From: a bacterium
Lineage (GTDB): Bacteria > Patescibacteriota > UBA1384 > XYA2-FULL-43-10 > JAKAMI01
Assembly (NCBI GenBank): GCA_021812945.1
Contig: JAKAMI010000006.1
Coordinates: 1 to 46,323, forward strand
Length of the DNA: 46,323 nucleotides
Direction: 5' to 3'
In this document: piece by piece, positions 34,686 to 44,480 of the stretch
How positions within the stretch are numbered: the first letter of the stretch is position 1
Layout of the letters: every line of letters begins with the position of its first letter
Made by a program: the position numbers and the translations under genes
The notes under the pieces: generated by a model
What the model was told of the DNA's origin: nothing
What the model saw: the letters and a program-made list of their open reading frames with translations, nothing else
Database searches by the model: none

Positions 34686-35645
34686 ATGGATAAAATCACC
34701 ATCAAAGAAGAAGACCATGGCGTCCGGTTGGATAAATATTTATCTCGTTTATTCCCGGGTATTTCTCGAGCGGTCATACAAAAAAACATTGCCGAGGGGC
34801 AAGTGCTCGTTGACCGCCAAAAGACTAAACCCTCATACGCACTAAAAGCCGGTAATGTTGTCGTCATTGAAAAGATCAAACCGAGGCTACCCGATACGGC
34901 TCAACCTCAGAGGGGGGAGTTGGATATAGTCCATGAGGAAAATGATTTTCTGGTGGTCAATAAGCCAAGGGGGTTGGTGGTTCACCCGGCCCACGCCAAT
35001 CCCGATCATACCCTAATAAACTACTTGTTAATGCTCAGGCCCGGTATCGCCGAGGCCGTTTACGATCCGGATAAGCAAATATCCAGGCTCAGACCCGGTG
35101 TTGTCCATCGGCTTGACAAAGATACCACCGGACTTATCATCATCGCCAAAAACAAAATTGCTTTAGCTAAATTATCCGGGTTAATTCAGCGGCGCAAGAT
35201 CAACAAGACTTATCTGGCCTTGGTTAGCGGCTGGCCGGACAAGGAGGGAAGTGTTAAAACATTTCTCAGGCGCTCTTCCGCCGATCGGCGCAAGATGTCG
35301 ACACACAATTTCTTGGGCAAAGAATCCGAAACTGCCTACAAAGTAATAAAATATTTTGAGCATCGGAAACTCAGACTCGCGTTGGTCGAAGCTCATCCGA
35401 TTACCGGCCGTACCCACCAGATTCGAGTTCATCTGGCTTCGATAGGCTTTCCAATCATCGGTGATTTGATATACGGCAACCAAATATCGATCAAACATTC
35501 AGACAACTTAAAGGTTAAGGGTCAGTTACTTCACGCCGGCCGTCTGCAATTTAGATATAAGGGAACAGACTACGACTTTTTCGCTCCCTTGCCTCAAGAT
35601 TTTATACAAATAATCTCAAAATTTAAGGAGATTAATGAACAATAA
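34686..35645 (+). CDS. rluD: RluA/RluD-family pseudouridine synthase with S4 domain
   Basis: VRLDKYLSRLFPGISRAVIQKNIAEGQVLVDRQ; VVHRLDKDTTGLIIIAKN; TGRTHQIRVHLASIGFPIIGD. Confidence 0.94.
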   Translation: MDKITIKEEDHGVRLDKYLSRLFPGISRAVIQKNIAEGQVLVDRQKTKPSYALKAGNVVVIEKIKPRLPDTAQPQRGELDIVHEENDFLVVNKPRGLVVHPAHANPDHTLINYLLMLRPGIAEAVYDPDKQISRLRPGVVHRLDKDTTGLIIIAKNKIALAKLSGLIQRRKINKTYLALVSGWPDKEGSVKTFLRRSSADRRKMSTHNFLGKESETAYKVIKYFEHRKLRLALVEAHPITGRTHQIRVHLASIGFPIIGDLIYGNQISIKHSDNLKVKGQLLHAGRLQFRYKGTDYDFFAPLPQDFIQIISKFKEINEQ

Positions 35646-36621
35646 ACAACTAATTGCCGTTGTTTTGGGGGGAGCATCGGCCGAACGGAAGATTTCAATC
35701 AAAACCGGCACTGAAGTCCTTAAGGCTATAAATAAGAATAAGTATGACGTAATCTTACTTGACGGGGCAACGGAAAAGCAGCTTTCTGCTATTGATTGCA
35801 ACGACGGAAGCTGCCGGATTTCTTATGAAACATATTTGAACGATGGCAAGAATAGAAGACCGGATCTGATGTTTTTGGCCCTCCATGGCACCTATGGAGA
35901 GGATGGTACCATTCAGAGCCACCTCGATCAATTCGGCTTGAAATATACTTTTTCAAATGCCAAGTCTTCGGCCAATGCCATGGATAAGGTTATAGCCAAA
36001 GAGTTATTTGATAAAGCCGGTCTTTTGACCGCGAAACAATTAATACTAAAAAAGAATAATGATGTAGATATCAACAAGATCAGCAAAACTCTCGGTTCAT
36101 CGGTGGTGGTAAAACCTGTGAAGCAAGGATCAAGTTTCGGTATCAGCATTGCCCACAATCAAAAACAGCTTGAAAGCGCTATCGATGAGGCTTTTAAGTT
36201 CGACTCCTCCGTCATGATTGAAAAGTACATTAAGGGTACTGAGATCACTGTTGCAACAATGGGCAACAATAAGATTGAGGCCATGCCGGTGATCGAGATT
36301 AAACCCACCAAATCTGAATTTTTTGATTATTATGCCAAGTATAACGAGAGCGGATGCAAGGAAATCTGCCCGGCCGGAATCTCAGATTCCCTCAGCCGGA
36401 AAGCCCAAAAACAGGCAATTCTGGCTCACAAAGCGTTGAAGTGCCGCGGGATCGCTCGGACAGATATGATTATAGAGGAGGGGACTAATAATTTATATAT
36501 TTTGGAGACCAATACTATCCCCGGGATGACTCCAATCTCGCTTCTGCCCAAAGCAGCAAAAGCGGCCGGTCTGACTTTTACCCAACTGATACAAAAAATC
36601 ATTGACTTGGGGATGGAGTGA
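35635..36621 (+). CDS. ddl: D-alanine--D-alanine ligase
   Basis: VVLGGASAERKISIKTG; FLALHGTYGEDGTIQSHLD; LETNTIPGMTPISLLPKAAKAAG. Confidence 0.94.
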   Translation: MNNKQLIAVVLGGASAERKISIKTGTEVLKAINKNKYDVILLDGATEKQLSAIDCNDGSCRISYETYLNDGKNRRPDLMFLALHGTYGEDGTIQSHLDQFGLKYTFSNAKSSANAMDKVIAKELFDKAGLLTAKQLILKKNNDVDINKISKTLGSSVVVKPVKQGSSFGISIAHNQKQLESAIDEAFKFDSSVMIEKYIKGTEITVATMGNNKIEAMPVIEIKPTKSEFFDYYAKYNESGCKEICPAGISDSLSRKAQKQAILAHKALKCRGIARTDMIIEEGTNNLYILETNTIPGMTPISLLPKAAKAAGLTFTQLIQKIIDLGME

Positions 36622-37181
36622 TGGCGGAAATAAATATCGTCATTCTTTGTGGACCATCGGCAAGCGGTAAAGACGCAATTCTGACTGAACTGCTAAAAGA
36701 AACTAAATACAATTTTAAAAAAGTTGTCACTTATACTTCGCGTCCGAATTCTAGAGATTTCGAAAAAGCAGGATTTAGTTACCACTATCTGACTAAAGAA
36801 GACTTTGAGGAAAAAATCAAATCGGGTTTTTTTCTCGAGCACATGGAAACTCACGGGTATCTTTATGGCACCCCGAAGAATGCTTTTTCTTCGTCCGGAA
36901 ATTATATCATGCAAATAGACATTAGGGGTGCGCTAGAGGTTAAGAGATCGTTACCGAATACCCTAATTATTTTTATTGACGTCCCGAAAGATCAACTTAT
37001 TCAAAGACTAAAAAAAAGAGGGGAAACCGACAAGATGATCGACGTAAGAATGGATACCGCTGACAATGAATTCAAATCAATGGTCAAGGCCGATATGATC
37101 ATTGATAATCCTAATGGCTCATTCAAACAAACTCTCCTTAAAGCCAAAAGTACTCTTGATAAATTTCTCTCAATGAAGTAA
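36621..37181 (+). CDS. gmk: Guanylate kinase-like protein
   Basis: CGPSASGKDAILTELL; VTYTSRPNSRDFEKAGFSYHYLTKEDFE; HGYLYGTPKNAF. Confidence 0.85.
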   Translation: MAEINIVILCGPSASGKDAILTELLKETKYNFKKVVTYTSRPNSRDFEKAGFSYHYLTKEDFEEKIKSGFFLEHMETHGYLYGTPKNAFSSSGNYIMQIDIRGALEVKRSLPNTLIIFIDVPKDQLIQRLKKRGETDKMIDVRMDTADNEFKSMVKADMIIDNPNGSFKQTLLKAKSTLDKFLSMK

Positions 37182-37185
37182 ATTA

Positions 37186-37206
37186 ATACTATGTATGACA
37201 TAGTAT
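37186..37206. promoter_or_regulatory. Candidate operator: perfect 9-3-9 inverted repeat atactatgt-atg-acatagtat overlapping a TATGAT -10-like hexamer (37204-37209)
   Basis: Read directly; 27 bp upstream of the RHH-nucleotidyltransferase start. Confidence 0.7.
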
Positions 37207-37232
37207 GATTTATTAGGAATCAAGGAGTAACA

Positions 37233-37856
37233 ATGCGAGAGAGAATTACTATTTCGATCAAAAAAGATCTCTTAAACAAAATCGACCAGCAAATTGACGG
37301 TTCCAGACTGCGTAATCGTTCTCATGCCATCGAACACTTCATCAGCGAATCCCTCGGCTTGGCTGAAGTAAATAACGTGGTGATCCTAGGGGGAGGAAAG
37401 GGCGCGCTCAAACTTATTCCCATAATCGAAGACTCTATCAAGAGCCTGGCTAAATATGGTATTTCTCGCATCCATTTGGCTGTCGGATATTTGGGACCGA
37501 AAATAAAGGAGTTTATAGGCGACGGGACAAAATACGGGGTAAAGATCGAGTATCTGGAGGGAGGGGAGGGGACAGCCGGAGCGCTTAAACCTCTCGAAAA
37601 GCTCTACAAAAAGACTTTTTTGGTTGTGAACCTGGATGATGATCTACTTTTAGACCTAAAAAAACTCACAACTTTTCACAGGCAACATCTGGCTGTTGCT
37701 ACCATAGCCACCAAAGATATTATAACCCAAAAGGGTATTTATGTTCTGGAACCGGAAGTGTTTAGGTATATTCCGGCCGGGTTTTCGATGATCGAAACCG
37801 ACGTTTTCCCAAAGCTGATTGAGGAGAACAAACTTATCACTTTTCCTGTGATCTAA
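37233..37856 (+). CDS. Ribbon-helix-helix domain fused to a nucleotidyltransferase-like domain
   Basis: RERITISIKKDLLNKIDQQIDGSRLRNRSHAIEHFISESLGL (RHH) then VVILGGGKGA...YGISRIHLAVGYLGPKIKEFIGDGTKYGVKIEYLEGGEGTAGALKPL. Confidence 0.85.
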   Translation: MRERITISIKKDLLNKIDQQIDGSRLRNRSHAIEHFISESLGLAEVNNVVILGGGKGALKLIPIIEDSIKSLAKYGISRIHLAVGYLGPKIKEFIGDGTKYGVKIEYLEGGEGTAGALKPLEKLYKKTFLVVNLDDDLLLDLKKLTTFHRQHLAVATIATKDIITQKGIYVLEPEVFRYIPAGFSMIETDVFPKLIEENKLITFPVI

Positions 37857-37890
37857 TCCTGCGCGGTAGCGACAAATTGAGACGTTCTTA

Positions 37891-37919
37891 TTGAATTATT
37901 AAATCATCTTCTCTATAAT
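37891..37919 (+). promoter_or_regulatory. Putative promoter TTGAAT-17-TATAAT of secD
   Basis: Hexamers and spacing; -10 ends 7 nt before the ATG. Confidence 0.65.
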
Positions 37920-37926
37920 AAGTTTA

Positions 37927-39210
37927 ATGCAGCGAAGAAGCATCATAACTTTAATTGTGATATTAGCCATTGCTACATTGGCTATTTTGATAGATATTCC
38001 CAAAGACCCAAACTTCGGTTTTTCCGAGCTCAAAGCTCATCTCGGACTTGATCTTCAAGGCGGGACTCAGCTGGTCTACCAGGCAGATCTGTCCGCCTCG
38101 GCCGACAAAGCCAAAGATTTGAATAATCTAATGAGCGTTTTCCGCACCCGTGTCGACAGTTTGGGCGTAGCCGAGCCATCCATTCAATCCCAAGGCTCGG
38201 ATCGGGTTATTATCGAACTCCCCGGGATTAAAGATATCGGCAGCGCCATTTCGACCATCGGTTCGACATATGAGTTGGCCTTTATGATTCAAGGCGATTC
38301 CGGCGGAACCGCCTTAAATGATTACTACACCAACACCCCTTATCCGGGGACATGGAAGACGACCGACTTAACCGGACGCGATTTGATCAGTTCCGACGTC
38401 GAATACCAGGGTCAAAGCGTTAGCTCCGAGCCGGTCGTCAGTTTGGTTTTCAACGGTACCGGACGGGACAAGTTTTCCAAAATCACTACAGACAATGTAA
38501 ATAAACGGCTAGCCATTGTTCTGGATAATAAAATCGTCAGCGCCCCCAATATCCAGGTTGCCATCACCGACGGACGAGCCGTGGTAACCGGTATGGCCAA
38601 TATCGATGAAGCAAAAAAGCTCTCCAACCGTCTCAACGAAGGGATGCTGCCCGTACCGGCTAAGCTGGTGGCTCAAAACAGTATTGGGGCCACGCTTGGA
38701 GCGGACTCGATCAAGGCTAGTCTTTTGGCCGGAATCGTCGGACTTCTGTTGGTTGTAATATTTATGATTTCGCTCTACAAATTACCCGGCGTTGTTGCCG
38801 TCATTGCTCTGTCTTTTTATTCCTTTATCGTCTTGGCATTATTTAAACTCATACCGGTAACCTTGACCCTGGCGGGTATTGCCGGATTCATCCTTTCTAT
38901 AGGCATGGCGGTTGACGCCAATATCCTAATATTTGAAAGAATGCGCGAGGAACTTCGTTTGGGAAAAACTCTGCACCTAGCCATCGACGAGGGTTTCAAG
39001 CGGGCTTGGAGCTCCATACGCGACTCGAATATCTCCTCGCTTATCACTTGCCTGATTCTGTTTTTGCTTGGCACCGGATCCGTCAAAGGTTTCGCCCTGA
39101 CTCTTGCCATCGGCATTTTAGTAAGTTTATTTACCGCGGTCACCGTCAGTCGAAATCTACTGATTCTTGTTTCATCAAATAATTGGTTGAAGAAATATAT
39201 CCATATCTAG
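37927..39210 (+). CDS. secD: Protein translocase subunit SecD
   Basis: LGLDLQGGTQLVY; FRTRVDSLGVAEPSIQSQGSDRVIIELPGI; GMAVDANILIFERMREELRLGK. Confidence 0.96.
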   Translation: MQRRSIITLIVILAIATLAILIDIPKDPNFGFSELKAHLGLDLQGGTQLVYQADLSASADKAKDLNNLMSVFRTRVDSLGVAEPSIQSQGSDRVIIELPGIKDIGSAISTIGSTYELAFMIQGDSGGTALNDYYTNTPYPGTWKTTDLTGRDLISSDVEYQGQSVSSEPVVSLVFNGTGRDKFSKITTDNVNKRLAIVLDNKIVSAPNIQVAITDGRAVVTGMANIDEAKKLSNRLNEGMLPVPAKLVAQNSIGATLGADSIKASLLAGIVGLLLVVIFMISLYKLPGVVAVIALSFYSFIVLALFKLIPVTLTLAGIAGFILSIGMAVDANILIFERMREELRLGKTLHLAIDEGFKRAWSSIRDSNISSLITCLILFLLGTGSVKGFALTLAIGILVSLFTAVTVSRNLLILVSSNNWLKKYIHI

Positions 39211-39215
39211 TCGGT

Positions 39216-40118
39216 ATGATCAACATCATTGGTAAGAGAAAATACTGGTATATCTTCTCAGGCACGCTGGCGTTGGCCGCTGTTTTGTCGATCTCGTTCT
39301 GGGGCTTAAGACTCGGTATAGATTTCAAAGGCGGGTCGATCCTAACTTTAGATCTACGCCATGGTGTGGACCCGGCCACGGTTAAGAACCAAATTGCGGA
39401 TTTCAGTTTAAGTTCGCTAACCGTTCAACCTTCCGGCGATACGAGCCTAATCATCCGCACTCAGGAGATAGACAATCAGACAAAAGACAAAATAGTCGCC
39501 AAGCTGGCAAAGGATTACCCCCAAATCTCCGTCGATAACTTTCAAACCATCGGACCAACCGTCAGCCGCGATCTGACGACCAAGGCCATCGAAGCGGTCA
39601 TTTTTGCAGCCATAGGCATAATTGTCTTTGTCGCCATCGCCTTTAGAGGAGTGCCCAAACCGGCCAATTCCTGGCGCTTTGGGATCTGTGCCATCTTAGC
39701 CCTGCTTCACGATCTTTTGATCGTCACCGGAGTAGCTGCGATCCTGGGTCACTTCTTCGCCTGGATGGAGATAGATTCGCTCTTTATTACCGCTTTGTTA
39801 ACCATACTTGGTTTTTCCGTGCACGACACCATCGTGGTTTTCGACCGCTTCAGGGAGAATCTCAAACGAAACCCCGGCGGTAACTTTGAAACTTTGGCCA
39901 ACGAAAGTGTCGTTCAAACCCTTTCGAGATCTATTCTGACTTCCGTTACCACCATTATGGTACTGCTTTCGCTGTTCCTACTAGGCGGATCCGCGATCAA
40001 GGGTTTTGTCTTCACTCTGCTATTTGGAATATTCATCGGAACCTATTCTTCAATTTTCAACGCCACGCCGCTACTGGTGACTTGGCACAATTTCAGCCTG
40101 AAATCAAAAAAATCATAA
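39216..40118 (+). CDS. secF: Protein translocase subunit SecF
   Basis: LRLGIDFKGGSILTLD; GPTVSRDLTTKAIEAV; TILGFSVHDTIVVFDRFREN. Confidence 0.96.
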   Translation: MINIIGKRKYWYIFSGTLALAAVLSISFWGLRLGIDFKGGSILTLDLRHGVDPATVKNQIADFSLSSLTVQPSGDTSLIIRTQEIDNQTKDKIVAKLAKDYPQISVDNFQTIGPTVSRDLTTKAIEAVIFAAIGIIVFVAIAFRGVPKPANSWRFGICAILALLHDLLIVTGVAAILGHFFAWMEIDSLFITALLTILGFSVHDTIVVFDRFRENLKRNPGGNFETLANESVVQTLSRSILTSVTTIMVLLSLFLLGGSAIKGFVFTLLFGIFIGTYSSIFNATPLLVTWHNFSLKSKKS

Positions 40119-40123
40119 AGACT

Positions 40124-40240
40124 AGAATATAGAATGTTGAATATAGAATATAGGATGTAGAATGTAGTAATAGAAATTTTTGGATTTTGGCATTTGATCT
40201 TTTATTAGAAATTGGGATTTTGAAATTAGATCTTTGTTTC
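40124..40240. repeat. Low-complexity degenerate repeat (gaatatagaat..., then gattttg/gatctttt type)
   Basis: agaatatagaatgttgaatatagaatataggatgtagaatgtag followed by ttggattttggcatttgatc...gggattttgaaattagatc. Confidence 0.75.
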
Positions 40241-40321
40241 AAGTAGGGGAGCGCGATTGAATAAAACGAACTTTTATTTCTAGAAATATTTTGTCCTAAT
40301 CTAACTAAAACGGGGAATAAG

Positions 40322-40720
40322 ATGATTTTGATAATATTCGGACTAATATTTGGACTTTTGATCGGCACATTTTTACAGTTAAATATTCCGCCGGAATATG
40401 CCCGTTACACGGCCGTCGCCATTGTCGGGATCATGGACTCTATTTTCGGCGCTCTAAGAGCCCAAAACGAAGAAAAGTACGATACGACTATCTTTTTGAC
40501 CGGACTCGGTTTTAATATGCTTATGGCTATGATCATCACTTACTTCGGCGATAAACTCAACCTTGATCTATATATTGCCGTTCTGGTGGCCTTCACCATT
40601 CGTATCTTCCTAAATATCGGCATTATCAAAACCAAAACCATCGAACACTGGCGCAATCGCCGCAGAAAATCTCAAACAGTTTCCGACCAGCCGAGGACTG
40701 ACAAAGTTATCAATCCCTGA
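40322..40720 (+). CDS. sbp: Small basic protein (Sbp, DUF1290) family
   Basis: IPPEYARYTAVAIVGIMDSIFGALRAQNEEKYDTTIFLTGLGFNMLMAMIITYFGDKLNLDLYIAVLVAFTIRIFLNIGIIK. Confidence 0.88.
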   Translation: MILIIFGLIFGLLIGTFLQLNIPPEYARYTAVAIVGIMDSIFGALRAQNEEKYDTTIFLTGLGFNMLMAMIITYFGDKLNLDLYIAVLVAFTIRIFLNIGIIKTKTIEHWRNRRRKSQTVSDQPRTDKVINP

Positions 40721-40742
40721 ATTACCGTCCGCCGGAGTAGCA

Positions 40743-40776
40743 ATGACAGTCTTTTTAACACCATAAAGACTGTCAT
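40743..40776. repeat. Palindrome family C copy: atgacagtcttt / aaagactgtcat
   Basis: 12-bp perfect arms with a 10-nt loop. Confidence 0.92.
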
Positions 40777-41182
40777 CATTATTCAACCGGATTTGTTACT
40801 TTATCTTGTCCTAGACTAAATATATACCTGTTGAGGGTAGATTTTATCGTTTAGCTCAAAAAAATGCATCCTGGGGCATTCTGCAGCCTTTTAGTCTCAG
40901 CTTAGGCCTAATTTTGTGCCCAAGCCAAGGACCAGGCTAGCGTTCCGAAATGACAGCGAGAGGTTGCTATGAATAAGTTAATTATAGGAAAACTATTTTT
41001 ATCAAAAAGAATTTTTTGAGCGTTAACCGACAGTGCCGTTATTCGAGCCGGTCTGTAGATAAAATTTACGGAAGCCTTAATCTCGATCTTGTGTAAATGT
41101 CGCACAATGTATCTTATGCGACATAATCAAGTACCGGACGAGCGTTTATTTATGAGTACAAATATCCTCCGTGGCAGGTAAT

Positions 41183-41210
41183 TGTCATTCCCGCCTGCGC
41201 GGGAATGACA
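41183..41210. repeat. Palindrome tgtcattcccgc-ctgc-gcgggaatgaca
   Basis: 12-bp perfect arms; same ends as the element at 5253-5342. Confidence 0.92.
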
Positions 41211-41419
41211 TCAGTGAATTATTATGTCTGCAACAGATTTATATTATAACTTTTTGAACTGTCTATATGACCGAAAATATCCGGTACTTTTTTGCACCTG
41301 ATACTTAGATATCTATACTCGTCAAACCTTGTCCTTGATTTTTCACAAATAGCGCCAGGAATATTTGTACCGATATTTCGCTCTCCCCCGAACACCAAAT
41401 CCCCCGTCCTTTCAAAAAA

Positions 41420-41462
41420 ATAATGACAGTCTTTAATATGCACTTACAAAGACTGTCATTAT
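41420..41462. repeat. Palindrome family C copy: ataatgacagtcttt / aaagactgtcattat
   Basis: 15-bp perfect arms with a 13-nt loop. Confidence 0.93.
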
Positions 41463-41499
41463 AATAATAGCAGAGCCTGTTGTTGACTGGCTTACTAGC

Positions 41500-44367
41500 T
41501 TACTTACTGATCCCCTTGCTCCCCGCCTTCTTGGCCAGGTCATGAGCCTTATTAAAAAGGTCGTCTATCACATATCCCTGCTCAGCCATAAGCTCCTTAT
41601 TGATCTTCTCTCCGACATACCATTTGACCCCGCCCTTGGCGGTTTGTTCTTTATAAATGGTGTCGCCGATGATATTGTCAAGCTTCAAGTACTTGATCTT
41701 GGGGGGTTTTGGAACCTCATCTCCCGCTTCGGTCGGTGGAGTATTTAAATCTGTCGGTTGTGGTGAAATTGGACTCGGCTTCACCCGCTCTTCGGGAGTC
41801 ATAACCGGTTGCAATGACGTTATCGGGTCGCTCACCACTATCTCGGCCAGTGGTTTTTTTCTGCCGGCTGTCAGATCGGTAATGTTTGGCACGGGTGCGG
41901 CCGTTGAAATCGCTCCAAGCCCCCCCCTTAAAAATGCTTCGGATTCCGACCTAAGCTCTTCCTCGTTGGCGCGCAAGCGGTCGACGATGCCATTCTCTAC
42001 CTTTTCTCTAGATTGCGCGTATTGTTGTCTGCTGACATTTTTGATGATGACGGAATAATTTTCATAAATGGGTACCGGCGGGAGGGTTAATGCCGAGAAA
42101 GCCGGCGAAGAAATTCCATCAATCAGCAGTTTTATGTAGATCTGGTATTTGTCAAGATTTACCAAGTCCTGCTCTGAGAAAACCGGCATAAATTCCTTGA
42201 CCAGAAAAGTTGCGTCAGTGGCGCCGACCCGGAAAGATATCAGTGTTCCGACATTACCAAAAACCGCATCTCGGACCTCCTCAGGCATCTGAGTGATATA
42301 CTGATTTGCCATAGTCAGACTCAAGTTGTACTTACGAGCTTCAGACAATATCACCGCGAACGACTCGGTAGCAAAATTTTGAAACTCGTCGACATACAGA
42401 AAACATTCCGGACGTTCGCTCAAGGGGACATCAGCGCGACTCATAGCCGCCAGCTGAACCTTGGTGATCAGCATAGCCCCCAAAAAGGCCGAATTGTCCT
42501 CCCCTATCTTTCCTCTAGATAGGTTGATAATCATAATCTTCTTCTCGTCCATCACCTTGCGCATATTTATGGAAGATTTGGCTTGCCCGACAATGTTTCG
42601 GATGGTGGCAGTAGCTAAAAACTGACCGACTTTGTTTAATATGGGTGAAACCGCTTCGGTTCTAAACTTGTTGTCGTAGCCGCCGAATTCATTTTCCCAG
42701 AAGTCTTTGATGACCGGGTCCTTGACCACCGCCACCACTTTGTCGCGGAATCGTTTTTCTGTTAGCATTCTCGGGATGTCCATCATGGTTGAATCCGGGT
42801 ATTCCAGAAGCGCCAAAACCGTATTTCGAAGAATGTGCTCCAAGCGGGGTCCCCAAGATTGGCCGAAAATTTTCTTAAATATGCCGACAAAACCGGAGGC
42901 CACCATGCCCTTGAAGTCATCTTCAACCATTTCCAGAAGGTTTATGGCAACCGGAAAGGCTCGATCCGCCGGGTCTATCAGCACCACGTCGTTGATTCTT
43001 TCCTTGGGCACCACCTCCAGAGCTTTGTCGGCAAACTCGCCGTGAGGATCGACAATGATAACCCCCTTGCCCTGGCGGATATCATCCACAGCCATATTTT
43101 CCAAGAGAGTTGATTTGCCTGTGCCGGACTTGCCCACCACGTAAGTATGCCGCATCCTGTCGTTGGTTTTTACCCCAAACTTGTGAAAAGTGTTCCTAAA
43201 GTTCGTATTCCCTATCAAGGTCAGAACTCCCGACGGATAATTGTCGATCATCGGCAGATTCGATGGCGGCTCCCCTTTCTTGCTCCCGGACCAAACAATG
43301 TTCGGGGTTTCGACGGAAATATTCGGAAAATGATAAATACTGGCCAGCTCTTCAATATTGAAAATATTACCTTTTCTGGGAAATTCTCTGGCTCGAAAAT
43401 TATCCCAAAACTTGGCATCGTTTAAGGTGATGTCCGAGGCTATAAAGCCGTTAAGATTGGTGGTATTGAATTGCTTAAAAGCTCCGACAATCTGGCTAAC
43501 CCGCATTTGAGTCGCAACCGGCTCCTTGCCGATAGCGATAATCCGGATGACCGACTCAAAACCGAGCTTTAGGACTTTTTCCTCGATAGCTTTGAGCGCC
43601 GCTTCGACCGGAGACGACAGTGACGGGGCTTCGGCAGATTTGATCTCAGCCGACGGATTTATAGCCGTCGCGGCGAAGAGTTTCAGAAAACTGACCAAAC
43701 CCTTGGTATAACGATTGCTTTTGCCGAATATTCCGCTCTGCCTTCCGGCCCGCACATGTTCGATAGTTTTAAGTCCTTTGTTCTGCCAAGTGTCGTCGAT
43801 CGGCCGTATCACGAATTGCATCCAGATCTGCTCCCCTTCGGACAGCTTGGTAAACGTGGAAGTGATGCCAGCCAGAGGATCGACCTCGAATATTTTAAAT
43901 GTTTTGATAGGGTAAACGTCCGGCTTGTTTAGGATCAGCTCGCAACCAGCGATCTGTTGATCTTTGACCTTGTCGACCGTGGCATAATCCTCCACCTCAT
44001 GAATCTCAACGGTCGGAAACTGCGCATAGATTTGACCCTCGACAAAATCCTTGAGGTACTTTGGGACTCGGGCATAGAACCGGATATACTTGTCCTGAGC
44101 CACAATCTCAAAACTAAGCTGGCTCTGGTAGGGGGCCTTTTTTGAAAATATACCGTGCAGACTGGCAAACATCTGCTCGGCAGCTAGCGGAGTTTTATCG
44201 TTATTCTTCGGAACATTTATCAAAATAGTCGAGTATTCCTGGCTGCTCAACCATTCGTAATACTTCTTATCTCGAATAATTTTGTACCACAAATAAACAA
44301 CCCAAACAGGGCCTACGATCAATATGATGTAGACCAGCACTTTTAGAAACAATACAAAACCATCCAT
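41500..44367 (-). CDS. Membrane-anchored DUF87/TraM-VirB4-type ATPase (type IV secretion-like DNA-binding domain)
   Basis: N-terminal TM; HTYVVGKSGTGKSTLLENMAVDDIRQGKGVIIVDPHGEFADKAL; CFLYVDEFQNFATESFAVILSEARKYNLSLTMANQYITQMP. Confidence 0.88.
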   Translation of the reverse strand: MDGFVLFLKVLVYIILIVGPVWVVYLWYKIIRDKKYYEWLSSQEYSTILINVPKNNDKTPLAAEQMFASLHGIFSKKAPYQSQLSFEIVAQDKYIRFYARVPKYLKDFVEGQIYAQFPTVEIHEVEDYATVDKVKDQQIAGCELILNKPDVYPIKTFKIFEVDPLAGITSTFTKLSEGEQIWMQFVIRPIDDTWQNKGLKTIEHVRAGRQSGIFGKSNRYTKGLVSFLKLFAATAINPSAEIKSAEAPSLSSPVEAALKAIEEKVLKLGFESVIRIIAIGKEPVATQMRVSQIVGAFKQFNTTNLNGFIASDITLNDAKFWDNFRAREFPRKGNIFNIEELASIYHFPNISVETPNIVWSGSKKGEPPSNLPMIDNYPSGVLTLIGNTNFRNTFHKFGVKTNDRMRHTYVVGKSGTGKSTLLENMAVDDIRQGKGVIIVDPHGEFADKALEVVPKERINDVVLIDPADRAFPVAINLLEMVEDDFKGMVASGFVGIFKKIFGQSWGPRLEHILRNTVLALLEYPDSTMMDIPRMLTEKRFRDKVVAVVKDPVIKDFWENEFGGYDNKFRTEAVSPILNKVGQFLATATIRNIVGQAKSSINMRKVMDEKKIMIINLSRGKIGEDNSAFLGAMLITKVQLAAMSRADVPLSERPECFLYVDEFQNFATESFAVILSEARKYNLSLTMANQYITQMPEEVRDAVFGNVGTLISFRVGATDATFLVKEFMPVFSEQDLVNLDKYQIYIKLLIDGISSPAFSALTLPPVPIYENYSVIIKNVSRQQYAQSREKVENGIVDRLRANEEELRSESEAFLRGGLGAISTAAPVPNITDLTAGRKKPLAEIVVSDPITSLQPVMTPEERVKPSPISPQPTDLNTPPTEAGDEVPKPPKIKYLKLDNIIGDTIYKEQTAKGGVKWYVGEKINKELMAEQGYVIDDLFNKAHDLAKKAGSKGISK

Positions 44368-44480
44368 CTAGTCCTTCTTATCTTGAATTAAGCTTGCTAC
44401 TTAACCCCGGTTGCTTGCCCCTCGCGCGTTCCTCTCTACACTATACACTATCAATTAATATCCATAAATAGTGTTTGCTT

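Noticed and set aside
41222-41443. Small minus-strand ORFs 40908..41105 and 41222..41443
   Set aside because: They overlap palindromic repeats, lack SD sequences, and translate to sequence with no recognisable features.
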